In this document: piece by piece, positions 1-12,400 of the stretch
Numbering within the stretch: the first letter of the stretch is position 1
How the letters are laid out: each line of letters begins with the position of its first letter
Assembly (NCBI GenBank): GCA_011032825.1
Contig: JAADJZ010000004.1
Span: 1,054,001-1,118,000 of the forward strand
Direction: 5' to 3'
Length of the DNA stretch: 64,000 nucleotides
From: Massariosphaeria phaeospora
Lineage: Eukaryota > Ascomycota > Dothideomycetes > Pleosporales
Notes under the pieces: model-generated
Told to the model about the DNA's origin: nothing
Databases searched by the model: none
The model's input: only the letters and a program-made list of their open reading frames with translations
Position numbers and translations under genes: made by a program

Positions 1-2400
1 CGATGAGGCCACCTACGCCGCTTGGGAGAGCGATACGCGGTCCTCTCAGAGACACCGATATAGACAGCTCTCCACCTCTCACACCCTGGTTCCTTCGATT
101 GACTAGGCTCTGCCAATCCGCTCCGTTATCCCGCGTCACGCTCGGACGAGACCTCTCAATAATGAGATGGGCAGTGACTAATTTCGTCTGCGTGGTCTCA
201 GAATGCTCTGTTTCCCCATGGCGTGTTTGCCGTGGAAGTGACCTTCTACATCAGCGCTATGGTACCAGTTGGATGCTCCGCCCTACATGAGACATACGGC
301 GTTGCTGTAACATGGTCATGCAACTAGCAAAGATTAGTGCCTAGAGTGCGGCAGCTGATAGCTTGGAGATGGCACAGGACGTGCCGTGAGAGGTGGAAGT
401 AGACCCACAAGTCAATCACTCGACAGTACAAGGCCGCGTCGGCGAGGATCGCCCATTCATGCGTTATCCGGCACAGGACCCGTTCGACGAAAGGGGGTGG
501 TTAGGGATCGAAGAAGACGCTGGCCATCGGTGGCTTCGTTCAGGAATATGGGCCCCTGAACCACTGAATGACGTGGACGACGGGGTTGTAACCATCTGCT
601 CGCCAATCACCAGATGAGCTGGACTGACTCTTGATGGAACGAGACTATCTACGCCACTTGGAAGAGCGGTCCGTCATCCTTTCGGGAATTGCTGATACCG
701 GCGGTCTTCAAGTTCATTCGTCCTTCCCACAGAGTGCCGATGCACTAGCCGCTGGGCCCCCTACGACCATTTCCGCGATAGACAGGGGGCGGCGTCGACG
801 GCGACATATAAAGCTACAGTTCGTTTAGAAAGAGCTACTTCTTCAGCACTTCTCACAGCCAAAACGTCTACCAGTTCGCCACGCTAAAATGGCCTTCTCT
901 TGCAGCACCTCTTCAGTAGCCCCTCCAATTTCTACGAAATTCGTTCCATATGTTCCTCGAGCGTGCAAGCCGAACCCGAAGCCAACACCCAAGGCCAAAT
1001 CCATGGCTACAGCCAAGACGGTAGAGCACAGACGTTCAGGAGTGGACTCCAAAGACGGTGGAGAGTGGTTACACATTGACGATGATTTCACAATGCCGTA
1101 CGAAGCTACAACCGCTTCGCATTCAGTAGGCTATGGTAATACTTGCCCGCTGGTCGTTACAAGCCAACAGAATCTAACTAGCACAGGACTAGTAGACGCG
1201 GTCGCCGCGTTCCGGGTGCGATAGCGAGGCTGAGAGGAGAAAGATTGCTCGAGCCAGGCGGGCGGGGTGCGGCGGTGAGGCTGAGGCGAAGCCGGCGGGG
1301 GCTTTGGGGGCAGGAGGTGGCCGACCGCGTCGCCCAAATAGCCAGGCTTTCTCAAGCTCCGGGCGAGGGACAACGACGCAGCCTAAGGGCGCGCAACCTG
1401 CGACGGCAGCCGCAGAACTAGCCAACGGCCTGGTGTATGCGGGCGGCGGGGCGATCTTGAGGGTCGTGAGGGTCGTGAGGATTGTGAGGATTGTGGGTGA
1501 GGATTGCGGGTGATCTCGGTGGGGTTTGTGAGGCGGAGGTGGGGCTGAGGCTGAGGCTCACGCGAGCGCAGCGAACCCGCCAGCCTACGATGGAGACGCA
1601 CCCCACCGCCCAATGCTGTCATGGCCTTCTTCGGGGCACCACCGTCGCCGTCCGCAGAATCACGGCCTGTGCTACTCTGGCGCAGCTCCTCCACAAGCTG
1701 CGCGACAAGATATGGGCATACGGAGTGACCTAAGCATAACAATAATGGCCACACTGGGGCCCGTTGTCTACTACGCGCCCACGGGCTTGCCTGGCGACAG
1801 CATTGGGATACGCTACTTCCGCTGCCTCCATGGCAGCGCGCGCGCCGCCCTTGGGCGGCGTCCAGCCCACCGGCACGCAGCACTCGACGTCGAAGCGCCG
1901 CAGGGAGGGAGGCCGCTCAGGTCGTGCCATTGTTCGGACCAGATACGCGGCCAGATACGCGGCCGCTGCGCGTCCACGCAGAGCAGCACATAGCTTAGGG
2001 CAGCTAACGCGTCAGTGCATCTGCCAGACGAACGATGTGAAGTCATGGCTTGTCTGGAAGCAGAGCGTCATGCGCCGGGCCCGGCACTTACACGCTTCTC
2101 CGTAGCACTGCCTGTCAGGGCTGGGGACGGGCTCGAAACGCCAAAGTCACTAGCGCCTCCCGCCACTCCCGACGCGCACGGCGCCCTGGAAGCGGCCCGC
2201 CCAGGGCACGCAGCCGCAGTTCAAGGTCATCTCATTAAAACAATCTGCGCTGAACGACCCACCCAAGCCAGCCAGGGGCTGGCTTTCCATGAACGTCCTC
2301 TTCGGGTCTCTAGCGTAGACGAAGGAAGCGATAAAGATGTGCCTCTATCGCTCGTGCTGGCAGATCTGGCCTCACCCTCCCTATGGTAATAAAGATGGCA
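1..2400. other. GC-balanced unassigned DNA
   Basis: I find no gene here. Open frames up to 166 codons exist on both strands, but they overlap each other, many lack an ATG, and none resembles a family I know. The base composition is not RIP-skewed, so this is probably intergenic or decayed non-repetitive DNA. It includes a short G-rich tandem repeat, listed separately. Confidence 0.4.
1459..1510 (+). repeat. 9-bp G-rich tandem repeat
   Basis: About five imperfect copies of a 9-bp unit, AGGRTYGTG, run head to tail, followed by a GAGGCT-rich stretch near 1530-1560. Units differ mainly by C/T and A/G transitions. No coding role is seen. Confidence 0.6.
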
Positions 2401-3559
2401 CTAGACATGTCTTCTTCTATCGTAAGTTCTCTGCACCTTTCTCTCTATCTAGTACTAATTATCTTTTATAGGGTTTGTTGAAGATGGCACCCAGACACAA
2501 CTTCGCCTCACCCGCTAGACACCCAAGATACGTGAGATCATAGGCGCCTTCTACGGAGGCTCTCCTTAGATCATGCTCGATTTCGAACAGGCTAGGAAGT
2601 TCATCCGGGAGAATATGCCTCGCCCTCAGTGTCTTTCCATCTTTTTGCGAGAAAGAAAACGGGTAACTATTGAACTGCGCGGACTAACGTCCCTCCCTAC
2701 GTGCCGGAAAATACGAGGGGTACTTCAACTTCAAGCGACTATAACTCAGCGCGCACATCAAGCTTCACTAAAATTATGTATAAATAATATACTACGGCTA
2801 TTTTCAAAGATCCAGGGCGCCTCTCACCTATAAATTACGTTTGCATTGTCGCCTTCGTGCCTAATTTGCAGAGAGCCTCCATCTATAGCGTGACAGAGTT
2901 CCTTCCCTATAGCACCACCATCAAACTCTTACCACTCCATAATACTCATGAACAGTCTAATTAAGCCTTAGAATCTCGCTCTAATGCTGAGAAGTTACTA
3001 TCAGCCGTGTGCCTGCTATCGCGCACAAATTCATGCAAGGCCGCTACCTCAGTCGCTACTTCTGATCGAACTAACTACCTATTTCGGCTAGTGCAAACCG
3101 ATTCCGCAGCCACATAATCATCGCGGTGTAATTTATATGTAATGACTTTTAGGCCTGTAGCTGTGTGGAATCTTAGCGGGCGGGCCGACCTCAGCCTTGC
3201 AGCTTTGCGATCCCCACTCAACCTCAGCCATACATCCGGTCATCCAACTCAACTCTCTGAAAACACCTACAGAATTCGCCACGTCACAAGGGTACGGCCA
3301 GTGCGGGTCGGCTGCCCTCCCTGCTAGTGGTGGCAACATTTTTTGCCAGTTTATATTCATACAGTTAGATATCACTCATAAGCATGCTTGCCCAACTTAA
3401 CATGTTCCGCACTTGTACTAGCCCTGATCTGCCGCCATAAGCAAGGGAATTATATTCTCTACTGTCTTCGCTAGGTCTATTTCCTCACCTATCTCTTTAA
3501 GGATACGCCTAGAGCACTAACGAGCATGCGACACTGAAACTCTCTTCAAACTCTAATCT
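2401..3559. other. Decayed DNA with one intron-like segment
   Basis: A stretch at about 2421-2471 starts GTAAGT, carries TACTAAT and ends ATAG, which is what a fungal intron looks like. The flanking frames are short and interrupted, and I could not identify a product. From 2830 to 3559 I see no gene. This may be the remnant of a lost host gene or a Tc1-type element. Confidence 0.3.
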
Positions 3560-4245
3560 CTATATCCTCCTCCCCAAACACCCTCTTTTCCACCGCCCTT
3601 GATTGCTGTACGTCGACGCCAGGTTGGCCATACTGGTCAGCGTGGAAGGATGCTCCTCCCCAAGCACCCTCGAGCATATTTCTAGTTCTTTTGCTTGCAG
3701 CTCTTCGGCCTCCTTCCACCGCCCTTGATTCCTGTACGTTAACGCTAGGTTGCCTATGCTGGTCAGCGTGTCAGGATGCTCCTCCCCAAGCACTCTCTTT
3801 CTCGTCTCCATCACTCGCACCTCCAGCTCTTCGGCCTCCTTCTACCGCCCTTGATTCCTAGACGTCGATGCCAGGTTGCTCATGCTAGTCAGCGTGTCAG
3901 GATGCTCCTTCCTAAGCACCCTTAATCATATTTCTAGTTCTTTTACTTGCAGCTCTTTAGCTTCCTTCTACCGCTCTTAATTGCTGTACGTCAACGCTAG
4001 GTTACCTATACTAGTCAACGTATCTAGATGCTCCTCCCTAACTACTCTCTTTCTCGTCTCTATTACTTGCACCTCTAGCTCTTCAGCTTCCTTCCACCGC
4101 CCTTAATTCTAAAACGTTGACGCTAGGTTGCCTATGCTAGTCAGCGTATCTAGATGCTTCTCCCTAAGCACTTTCTTTCTTGTCTCTATTACTTGCACAA
4201 ACAGCTCTTCGGCTTCTTTCTACTTTCTATTACTATCTAAGGTTA
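3560..4245 (-). pseudogene. Tetratricopeptide repeat protein fragment (kinesin light chain/NLR-type TPR)
   Basis: On the minus strand five 126-bp units (42 residues each) repeat exactly in register, near 3651, 3777, 3903, 4029 and 4155. Each encodes the pattern LGEEHPDTLTS followed by NLA.TY.NQGRW and EAEEL. This is the TPR_10/TPR_12 type found in kinesin light chains and at the C-terminus of many fungal NB-ARC or NACHT NLR-like proteins. No NTPase domain is visible, so this is only a repeat array. The two units nearest 3560 read cleanly. Those toward 4245 carry more C-to-T and G-to-A changes and stops, so RIP becomes stronger toward the neighbouring AT-rich block. Confidence 0.85.
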
Positions 4246-4645
4246 TAGTATATTTCTATACTAGGTCTGTTCTAGCCCTGTTCTTTTGTCTAGTTAGGCT
4301 AGATAACAGAGCAAACTTAGTATGCAGTAGTAATCGTCTCTACTTACTTCTACTTCTATAATTATCGTTTAGGAACACCTTAACTAAACGTGTAATAGCT
4401 AATTAAGTCTGTTAACTTAGCAATTCCTAATTTTAAAGCTAGTTGCGTGTTAACACGTGCACTAGTTGATAGAGGTTAAGCGCTAATTTAGCTATTCATC
4501 TAGTAATAAATAAGTAGGCGTTGAAAGAGAATCGCCAAAGATAGCAGGTTCTAGATAAAGAATGTAATGAATTCAATAAAGTCTATTTACAGCAAGAGTA
4601 GAGCAACTCTATATACCTCTCGCTAGGCGGCTATTAGTACTCTAC
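4246..4645. other. AT-rich transition zone
   Basis: No gene seen. Composition shifts from balanced to AT-rich, with many TAG, CTA and TTA triplets. It lies between the TPR remnant and the first pogo-like transposon. Confidence 0.5.
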
Positions 4646-4647
4646 TA

Positions 4648-6758
4648 ACGTGTCTGTGCGCGTGCCGAGCCACTTCGCGTGCCAAGCTACCTATTACCAA
4701 AACACCGAAATCTCTCTAACTTTGACGCGTCTTAACTCTACCAACATAAAAGCAATCGACAATGCAATTAATGCGATTGAATTTTTAGATCTAGGAAAAT
4801 CATTCTTGTATAGAAAAATTGCTGCTACATATAATATCAACAGAACTACGTTATCCCAAAGGCACAAGCGCGTTCAGGCCTCTAATAAAGCTAAGAAAAT
4901 TAATTAACAGAAACTTAACCTACAGCAAAAGCAGAAGCTTGTACAGTATATTAAAAAACTATTAAAAAAACATATACCTTCTACAAGAGAGATAATACGA
5001 AATTTTGCATTAGCGATAGCTTAGAAGCTAGTTAGTAAGAGCTAGGTTACGCGCTTTATCAACCGGCACAGTATTTATTTTATATTACAATAGATAGTTG
5101 GCATAGACAGCAATCGCTACAAAGCTAATTTAGAGAATAAATATTGCTTCTATTTTCAGCTCCTACACAGCAAAATTGATTAATATTAAATAGATTCTCG
5201 TTATATCTACAATATAGATAAAAAAGGCTTTATAATTAGTGTTGTTAGCAGATTAAAAAGAATATTCAGCCGACGAATGTAGGAGAAGAAAGAAGTTAAG
5301 GCATTACTTTAGAATAGAAACTGCGCATGAATTACGCTCTTAGCATGTATATGCGCTAATAGATTTGCTTTGCTTTCAAGCTTTATCTATAAAGCTGCTA
5401 ACAAAAGCATTTAATTAAGCTAGGTAAACGATATCTAGGCAAAAGAACACCTAGTTTTTATTACCTTATTACTTTCTAGCTGGACGAACAACGATATTGA
5501 GCTTGCCTAGCTTGAACAAGTGTTTAATCGCTGTACAAAAAAGAAAACCTAACAATTTTATTAACTTCTAATTCTAGATAGCTACGGATTCTATATTACT
5601 ATAGATTTTATCAACTACTGTAATTAAAACAAGATTCTTTTTGTTATTCTACTTTTTTATTTGACTTATACGCTTTAGCTACTCGATGTAGCAATGTTCA
5701 AGCTTCTATCAACTGCCTACTTAGTAGAACTATCAAACTACTTTCAAATAAGCTAAGGTTTCTTTTCTATTACTAAAGGCAACTTTTTTCTACTATTCTA
5801 GAACGCGTAGAAAACTTTCTTTAAAGAATCAACAATTTTTAGCTCTTTTAGAGCAACAGGCATATTACTTTCTAATTCTAATCCTATCCTTAATAGATTT
5901 ACTAAAACTCAAGAATTAAAAGAAAACTCTATATTATTACTTAGCGATTATGATTAAAGAAAGATAAATAAGCTTGTACGCTTTGTAGTAAGCAATTAAA
6001 GTTGTAAAAATACATAGAAGCTTCGCCAATCGCTTTACTACCTATTTGTTTAAAATAAGCTACTTAAGCATAAAATAAATAAAATTAAGCAAGCGCTATC
6101 TATTAAGGAGAAGCGCAAAAAGAAAAGCAAAGCTTTAGATTTCTAACAGCGCTAGAAATATCATAGTAGAGCAGTTTTCTAGTTACTAAAGAAAATAAAA
6201 GAAGCACGTGTTCGTTAATCTGTTAGAGAGCAAAAGAAAAAAAAGCAGCAGCTTTAAAAAGCAAAAACAGCAGAGCTAAAAAAGGCAGCTAAGCTATACA
6301 AAGAAAAAATTGCAAAAAAAAAGCGTATAGCACGAAAGGTAGCTAAAGTAGCTAGAAAAAAAGAGATAGTAGAAAAGGCAGCAAAGCGCGCTTGCTAGAA
6401 AGAAGCTCGCAACGCTACAAAAGCTCTACAATTTTTACAAAAAAGTAAAAGAAAAGCTTTGCAGCTATTTCTACAAAGCAAAAAGCGTTACAAACGCAGC
6501 GTTAATACTAGAAATGCTGCGAAGGCCTTAGAGAGCGTATCTACTACTCTAGCTATTCTAACGCGTCGCGGCCGCAGCGTTAAGCTTCTAGATAAATATA
6601 AGTAGTACAATTTAATCGCGAGTATCAACATAGTACTCTTAATAAATATCTTGCGATAATATTAATTATAAGCAGCTCTACAGCCTCAATTCTAATTAAT
6701 TCGTAATAGTATTAAGTAGCTTGGCATGCGAAGTAGCTCGGCACGCGCACAGATACGT
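4648..6758 (+). mobile_element. Pogo/Fot1-like DNA transposon, complete but RIP-inactivated
   Basis: Terminal inverted repeats of about 43 bp face each other (4648-4690 and 6716-6758). The outer bases are ACGTGTCTGTGCGCG on the left and the matching inverse on the right. A TA dinucleotide sits at each edge (4646-4647, 6759-6760), as expected for Tc1/mariner/pogo insertion. The 2.1-kb length and TIR size suit the Fot1 group. The plus strand encodes a pogo transposase broken by many TAG and TAA codons. An N-terminal psq-type helix-turn-helix is at about 4740-4900. DDE catalytic segments follow, with recognisable NIDKKGF (about 5215-5240), LILDSYGF (about 5570-5600) and LQLLDVAMFK (about 5680-5710), so the aspartates survive. 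A Lys/Ala-rich C-terminus follows near 6200-6480. Confidence 0.88.
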
Positions 6759-6760
6759 TA

Positions 6761-7908
6761 GAAGCCTAAAGCGTTTGTAGCTGTAGGCAATATATCGTTA
6801 ATATACCAAGCTAGCGAGCTTGCGAAGCTTACTCGAAGAAGTGCGAAGTTTACCTAAGCGCTGTACCGTTAGCGTTGAGATCTACCAAAGTCCTACGACC
6901 GAGGCAATTCATAGAGCTTTTAGCTTATTACAAGCGTTAAAGGTTTCTATCGTATGTATTTCTTGTTTACGCAGCGCAGCCGTTAGGAGAAAAGCAAGCG
7001 GAACGTCGTTTTAGTCTACATAGGCTATAAAGAGTAGATAATTAGCTGCTAAGGTATTGTAGCAACGAATTTGCTTAAACGAAATAAGCTAGGTCGTAGC
7101 TATTACATTCTTGAATTTTTAATATTAAAGTTCTACCAACTTCTTCTTTTTCTTAACTAGTAGTAATACATATTCTTAAAGCGTTATCTTGTTAACGTTA
7201 ACGTAGGCTACTACTTGCACAATAGCTAAAAAGAGGTACGCTAGCTCTTTAAGTGTAATAAGCGAATGCCCAATGAAATGCCTCGGCCGCTAGGCCTTAG
7301 TTAGAGCAATTTCGTACGAGATTGCTTCGCTAACTTTTGGCTAAGCACCGACGAATTCCAGCGTAGCGCAGAAAGTATAAAAAGCTTTTTTATCTTATAG
7401 ATACAACTGCATTAATTTATTACTTTCTACATTAAAACCTGCTTACTCTAGCAATTCCTTTACATTAAGCAAGAAATCCGCTTTCTTTTACTTATTTGCT
7501 AGGTTAACTAAATACATCTCTAGATTCTAGCATTCTTTAAGCAATGTTCTATTCTATTTCTAGTAACTCTACGATATTTTGTAACGCTAGTTTCGCAACT
7601 ATCTTTCTATTAGTTATTGTAAAAACAATAGCTTCTTGCTTAGAGCTTAGTAGAAACTCTATTAGGCTAACTACTTTAGATAATCTAGCGAATTTTATTC
7701 TAGCGTTGTTCGCGTTGTTAAAAACAAGAAGCTACTGCCTAGCGCTTTTTGCTTAAGTAGAGTTGCACTAGTTTTCTAACATCTGCTTTTTTATCGTTCT
7801 AGCTTAGAATATTAAGCTGTTAGGCAATATGCGTATACGCTTAATAAATACTCTCTATATCGCTTGCAGATATCTAGAAAACTAAGTAGTTCTTACGCTT
7901 TTGTTTTA
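6761..7908. other. RIP-degraded unidentified sequence, left half of a split older unit
   Basis: No intact gene. On the minus strand, about 7500-7740 gives a long frame interrupted mostly by TAG and TAA, with Leu/Val-rich helices. I could not place it in a family. The pogo-like insertion at 7909-17064 separates it from 17067-18890, so the two flanks were once contiguous and should be read together. Confidence 0.4.
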
Positions 7909-7912
7909 CAGT

Positions 7913-8350
7913 TAGGCTAGCGAATAGGTATAAGTTAAGTTAAGGTTAGGTCAAATCCGCACGAACTAGAAAACGAAAATTAAAATCTTTACTTTTTAAT
8001 ATCTTACCTAATACTATAGATATACTAATGCAAATTTAACACGTGCTGCAGATATATAAACACAATTATATGTAAAATTATTAGAGAATTCTACCTAGTC
8101 TAGAGTATATTTCATTTATCTTTTATAGATTTAATAAATAAAAAGCTATATTAAAAAAGCTAGACTAGCTAGAATTCTCTAATAATTTTATATATAATTG
8201 TGTTTATATATCTGCAGCACGTGTTAAATTTGCATTAGTATATCTATAGTATTAGGTAAGATATTAAAAAGTAAAGATTTTGATTTTCGTTTTCTAGTCC
8301 GTGCGGATCTAACCCAACTTTAACCTAACCTATACTTATTCGCTAGCCTA
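7913..8350. mobile_element. hAT-like fold-back element (MITE)
   Basis: Two inverted arms of about 190 bp (7913-8103 and 8160-8350) match almost base for base around a 55-bp spacer. The outermost bases are TAGGCTAGCG. The flanks carry an 8-bp duplication with one RIP-type mismatch (TTTACAGT at 7905-7912, CTTACAGT at 8351-8358). An 8-bp duplication and a TA-G-type terminus point to hAT mobilisation. There is no coding capacity. The element landed four bases inside the left end of the pogo-like element, so it is younger than that element. Confidence 0.8.
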
Positions 8351-8758
8351 CTTACAGTGCCTGTACGCTAGATAAGCTAGTATAGCTAATAAGCTACTTT
8401 AGCTAAAACTAGCAACCGCGAAAATAAAGCTGTATAGCTATATACAAATTTAATTATTATAAAATTTTCTTGTGTATTACTATATTAAGGCTTGCGCAAC
8501 TTTTGTACTATTTGAACTTTTGTAGTACCTTAATTTAGCGGCTGCAAGTAGTAGTTTTAGGTAGAAGCTGCGGTAGCAAAGGTGTAGTATTAACACTACT
8601 TCTAGCACCTATAACGCAACGCTTTTTTGTAGATTTTAGTATAGTGCTTTGTAAAGCTACTTACTTACTTTTGTTTAGTGTATTGCAAGATTTTTATAAA
8701 GTTGCAGCGTTGCGTTGTTGCTTTTTAAGCGCGCGCGCAGCAGCTAGCTCTATAGCCT

Positions 8759-9230
8759 TGTAAAAGTTAAGCGAACTTGAAAAAGTCGTTTATTAAGCTT
8801 TGGTTGGTTCTTAGAGAGTAAGTAAGTTCGATAGACTAAAAAGAGTTGTATAGCGTTTAATACTAAAGCAGTAGCAAGCTTTGTTCTGCAAAAAGTATAA
8901 AAGTAAAAGTAAAAGTCAACTTAAGTAATTGAAATTGAAGACGATAAGCTATAAAGGTTTATTGTTTTGACTATATACGTAGGTGTGCTTTGCATAATCT
9001 CTTTGCTTTTACAAAGCTAATAGATTAATAAAAGCACTTTAATCTCTTGCTCTTAAGGTGCTATAGAGAGCGTAAGATTAAAGAAAGCATATAGAAAAGC
9101 TATATTGTCGAAAGAAGTTTTTAGCTTACGTGCTAAGCTTACTTAAAGTATAACCGTACTTTGTTACTTTAAGCGCTAAAGTAAAAGCATTTTCTTCTTT
9201 TAGCAGCTTAGCGAATTATTAATTGTAACA
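8759..9230 (-). repeat. LTR of the 6.57-kb gypsy element (3' LTR relative to coding strand)
   Basis: A 472-bp copy, TGTAAA...TAACA. It aligns end to end without visible gaps to 14854-15325. The differences I saw are transitions, so LTR divergence here measures RIP rather than age. Confidence 0.92.
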
Positions 9231-9499
9231 CTATTCTTTTCTTTTTATGCTTTGTCTTTGAAGCTTTTTTTCGCTATGCTAAAAGCTTTTTCTTTTAATA
9301 GTACTACACAACGTTTTAACTTTGCAATATTCATTAACTTATTTAAAAACATTATGCTTATTACTTGCTAAAGCTATTGTTTTGCAAGCTTAGTTTGCAA
9401 AGTGCATGTTCGTTTAAGACAGTGTAATAAGTATAATCGTCAAAATTTTAAAAACTATAATATTTAGATTTTAGAAAATAAATAGGTGCTTATTTGTTA

Positions 9500-12400
9500 A
9501 AAGCGCAAGCGTCTTTAAGCTTAGCTAAAAGTAGTAAAAAAAAAAGCAGCAAAAGTTGAGCAGGTGCTGCGCGAAAATGCAAAGCGTGCAGCGAAAGCAA
9601 TCGCAGTTAAAAAAGCAAGCATCTCGTTGCTAGAATAGCAAGAAGCAACTGCAAGTTCTTTTAATAGTCTAGCAATGTTTTCTTTTACCTAGAGTGCGTT
9701 AGATAGCCTTAGTAACAAAGTGTAAAAAAGCAACGTTTCGTTGTACCTAACTAGTTCTAACGATACTATGCTAGAATCTAGTAGCAGTTTGTAAAGTTTG
9801 TGTCTAGTTTTTATGTATTCTCGCTGTCTAAGTAGCTTAACTACTTAACTAAGTATTCTTCTTGTTTATTTATAACTTAGTGTGCGATAATCTTTTTAAC
9901 TTTAAATTTGTTTTTTTTTTTAGTTTTATAGCGAAAGGTTCGCTAGAGTAGCGTTTGTAAGTTAGCTAGTTCTAACAAGAATATGTAAAATACTAGGTAG
10001 ATCTTTGCGTTCTTAAGCAAGTTTAATTTGTAATTAACTAGGCTTCGTTGTTTTAATATTAAAAATAGTTTGACTTTGACGTTGTCTAGACCTTTGCTTG
10101 GTTATTTAGTGCGCAAATTCTTTGTAAAGAGATAAACTCTATTCTCTTTCTTTAGCTAAAGTGCTATTTTTTGTTTTTAGTTAACATATAAAATGCTTTA
10201 GCGTTGCGCTATTTTAAGTTTACTTCGTAGTAACTTATGTACTTTTTTGAGCTTTTTTACTATTCTCGTAGCAGTTTTAGCTTTCGCGCTTAAAAGCGTT
10301 CTTTTAAAGAAATATAAGTGTTTTTTGTAATTCGCGTAGTACAGTGTTTGTTTTATAAACTTAAACAATTTGTTGTTATACACTAATTGTGCTATTAGTA
10401 GAAGCTTTACTTAATTAGTTTGTTATTCGTTGCTGTATATTCTTAGATATGTTTTTATAGTTCAATTTGTTCTTTTTGTTTATTTATTTGTTTGTAGATA
10501 ATACGCTGTTGATAGCTTGCGTTTTGTTTTAATTGCGGCTAGCAGAGTTGTTCAATAGTTTAATGTAAAAAGCTTGTCTCTATTACTAATAATCAATTTA
10601 AGTATTCTATAGTATCGAATAAGTTAATCTAAAAAAATAAATCTTAGTTGTTGCGCAGTGTATGTATTTTTGAAAAGTACTATTTCTGCGTACTTAGTAA
10701 ATTAGTTGACTATAACTATAATAGCGTTGTAAGCTATTCTTATAGCAGAGTTTTTTAACAAAAGCAATTTTGTTACAAAATCTATAGAGATATTAGTCTA
10801 AAGCTTATCTAGTAGCTTTAAAGCTTGCATTTCTTTGTATTGTGCGTAGGTACTATGTTTATTCTTCTAATAGTTTGCACATTTCTTAACAATTGCAGTA
10901 ACTTTGTTTTTTATTCTGCTAAACTCGTAGTTTTGTTTGATAAGTTTTATTATTCTTGTAATTTTAAAGTAACTGTGAACTAGGTTATTGTAATGTTGTT
11001 GTATAATTGCTTTTTGCAATTTTTTTAAAACTGTAATTGCAGTTTTTAAGAGCATATTTAGCGTTCTAGCTAGTTTTAGTAATTTGTTTTAATTAACCTT
11101 AAGTATCGCGGTGTTGATAATTTTCTTTGTTTTAGCAATATTATGTTGTTAGCTAAAAGCGTTGGCTTTGCCGTTGTTTTTTTTTAGTGTGTATACAATT
11201 TTGAACTTGTATTAGCCTAACATTTCTAACTATCTAACTTGCTTTTAGTTAAGTACTTTAGTAGTTGTAAAATTAACTAAGTTTTTGTAGTTTGTAAATA
11301 TTGTAAGTTTTAAGCAGCTTTCTATGTATACTCTTTAATGCTGTAAGTATGCAATAATAGCTAGCAGTTTCTTGTTGTGTACGTTGTATTGTTTTTTAAG
11401 TCTTAAAAACTTGCGTAAGTAATAAGCAATAAAGTGCTATTTGCCTTTGTGCAATTAACTAGCACATTCTCTTAGCACAAAATCTAATGCATTAGTTTTA
11501 AAGCGTAAAAGTTGTTTTACTTAGAATATCTAAAAGCATAGTAAACTAATGCTTGCGTTTTTAAGCTGTTAAAAAGCTTTTTTTGCTTTTTTGCTTTATG
11601 CGAAAGCTGTATTCTTTCGCGTAAGCTTTGTTAAAAGTATAGCAATTTTTAAGTAATTTTTAATAAACTGTTAATTAAAGTTTAGAAACTTTAAAAAGAA
11701 TTGTATTTCCTTAACGTTCTTAAGTTGTAGCTATTTTTTAACTACTTTAATTTTGTTTTTGCTTATGCGTACTCCGTTTGCTTTTACTACGTATTCAAAA
11801 AATGCAACTTCGCGCTTGTAGAATTCGTACTTTTTTAGTTTAAGTTAAAAGTTAAACTTGTTAAAGCACTTTAGCACTGTTTTGACATGTTCAACATAGT
11901 TCTTTTGAGTTTTAAAATAAATAAAAATATCGTCTAGATAAGCAATAATAAAAATATTTAAGTGCATTTTTAACACGTTGTTGATAAGTTTTTAGAAAGT
12001 TGCTAAAGCATTTGTAAGCCTAAATAGCATAATAGTGTATTTGTAATATCTGTATCTCGTTTAAAACGCTGTCTTCTATTTTTTACTTTTTTTAATTTTA
12101 ATAAAGTAGTAACTATTCCGTAGGTCAAGCGCTGTAAAGACTTTTGCTTAAAATAATTAATCTTGTAATTCTGTAATATTTAGTAGAGAGTATCAATTCT
12201 TAACTGTAATGTCGTTGAGCTTTTAATAGCTAACACATAGTTGTAGTACGCTATTTTTTTTTAGTACAAAAATAATTAAGTATTTTGCAAGTAACTGTAA
12301 TAGTTGTATGTAACTTTTTTTTAAGTTATTTTTAATATAATCGCGAAGCGTGTCTAACTTTTTTTCTAATAGTCTGTATATTAAGTTAAAAGTTAGTTGC

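Noticed and set aside
1304..1993. Overlapping GC-rich frames on both strands
   Set aside because: Low-complexity Pro/Arg/Ser products arise from the G-rich tandem repeat and high GC, not from a gene.
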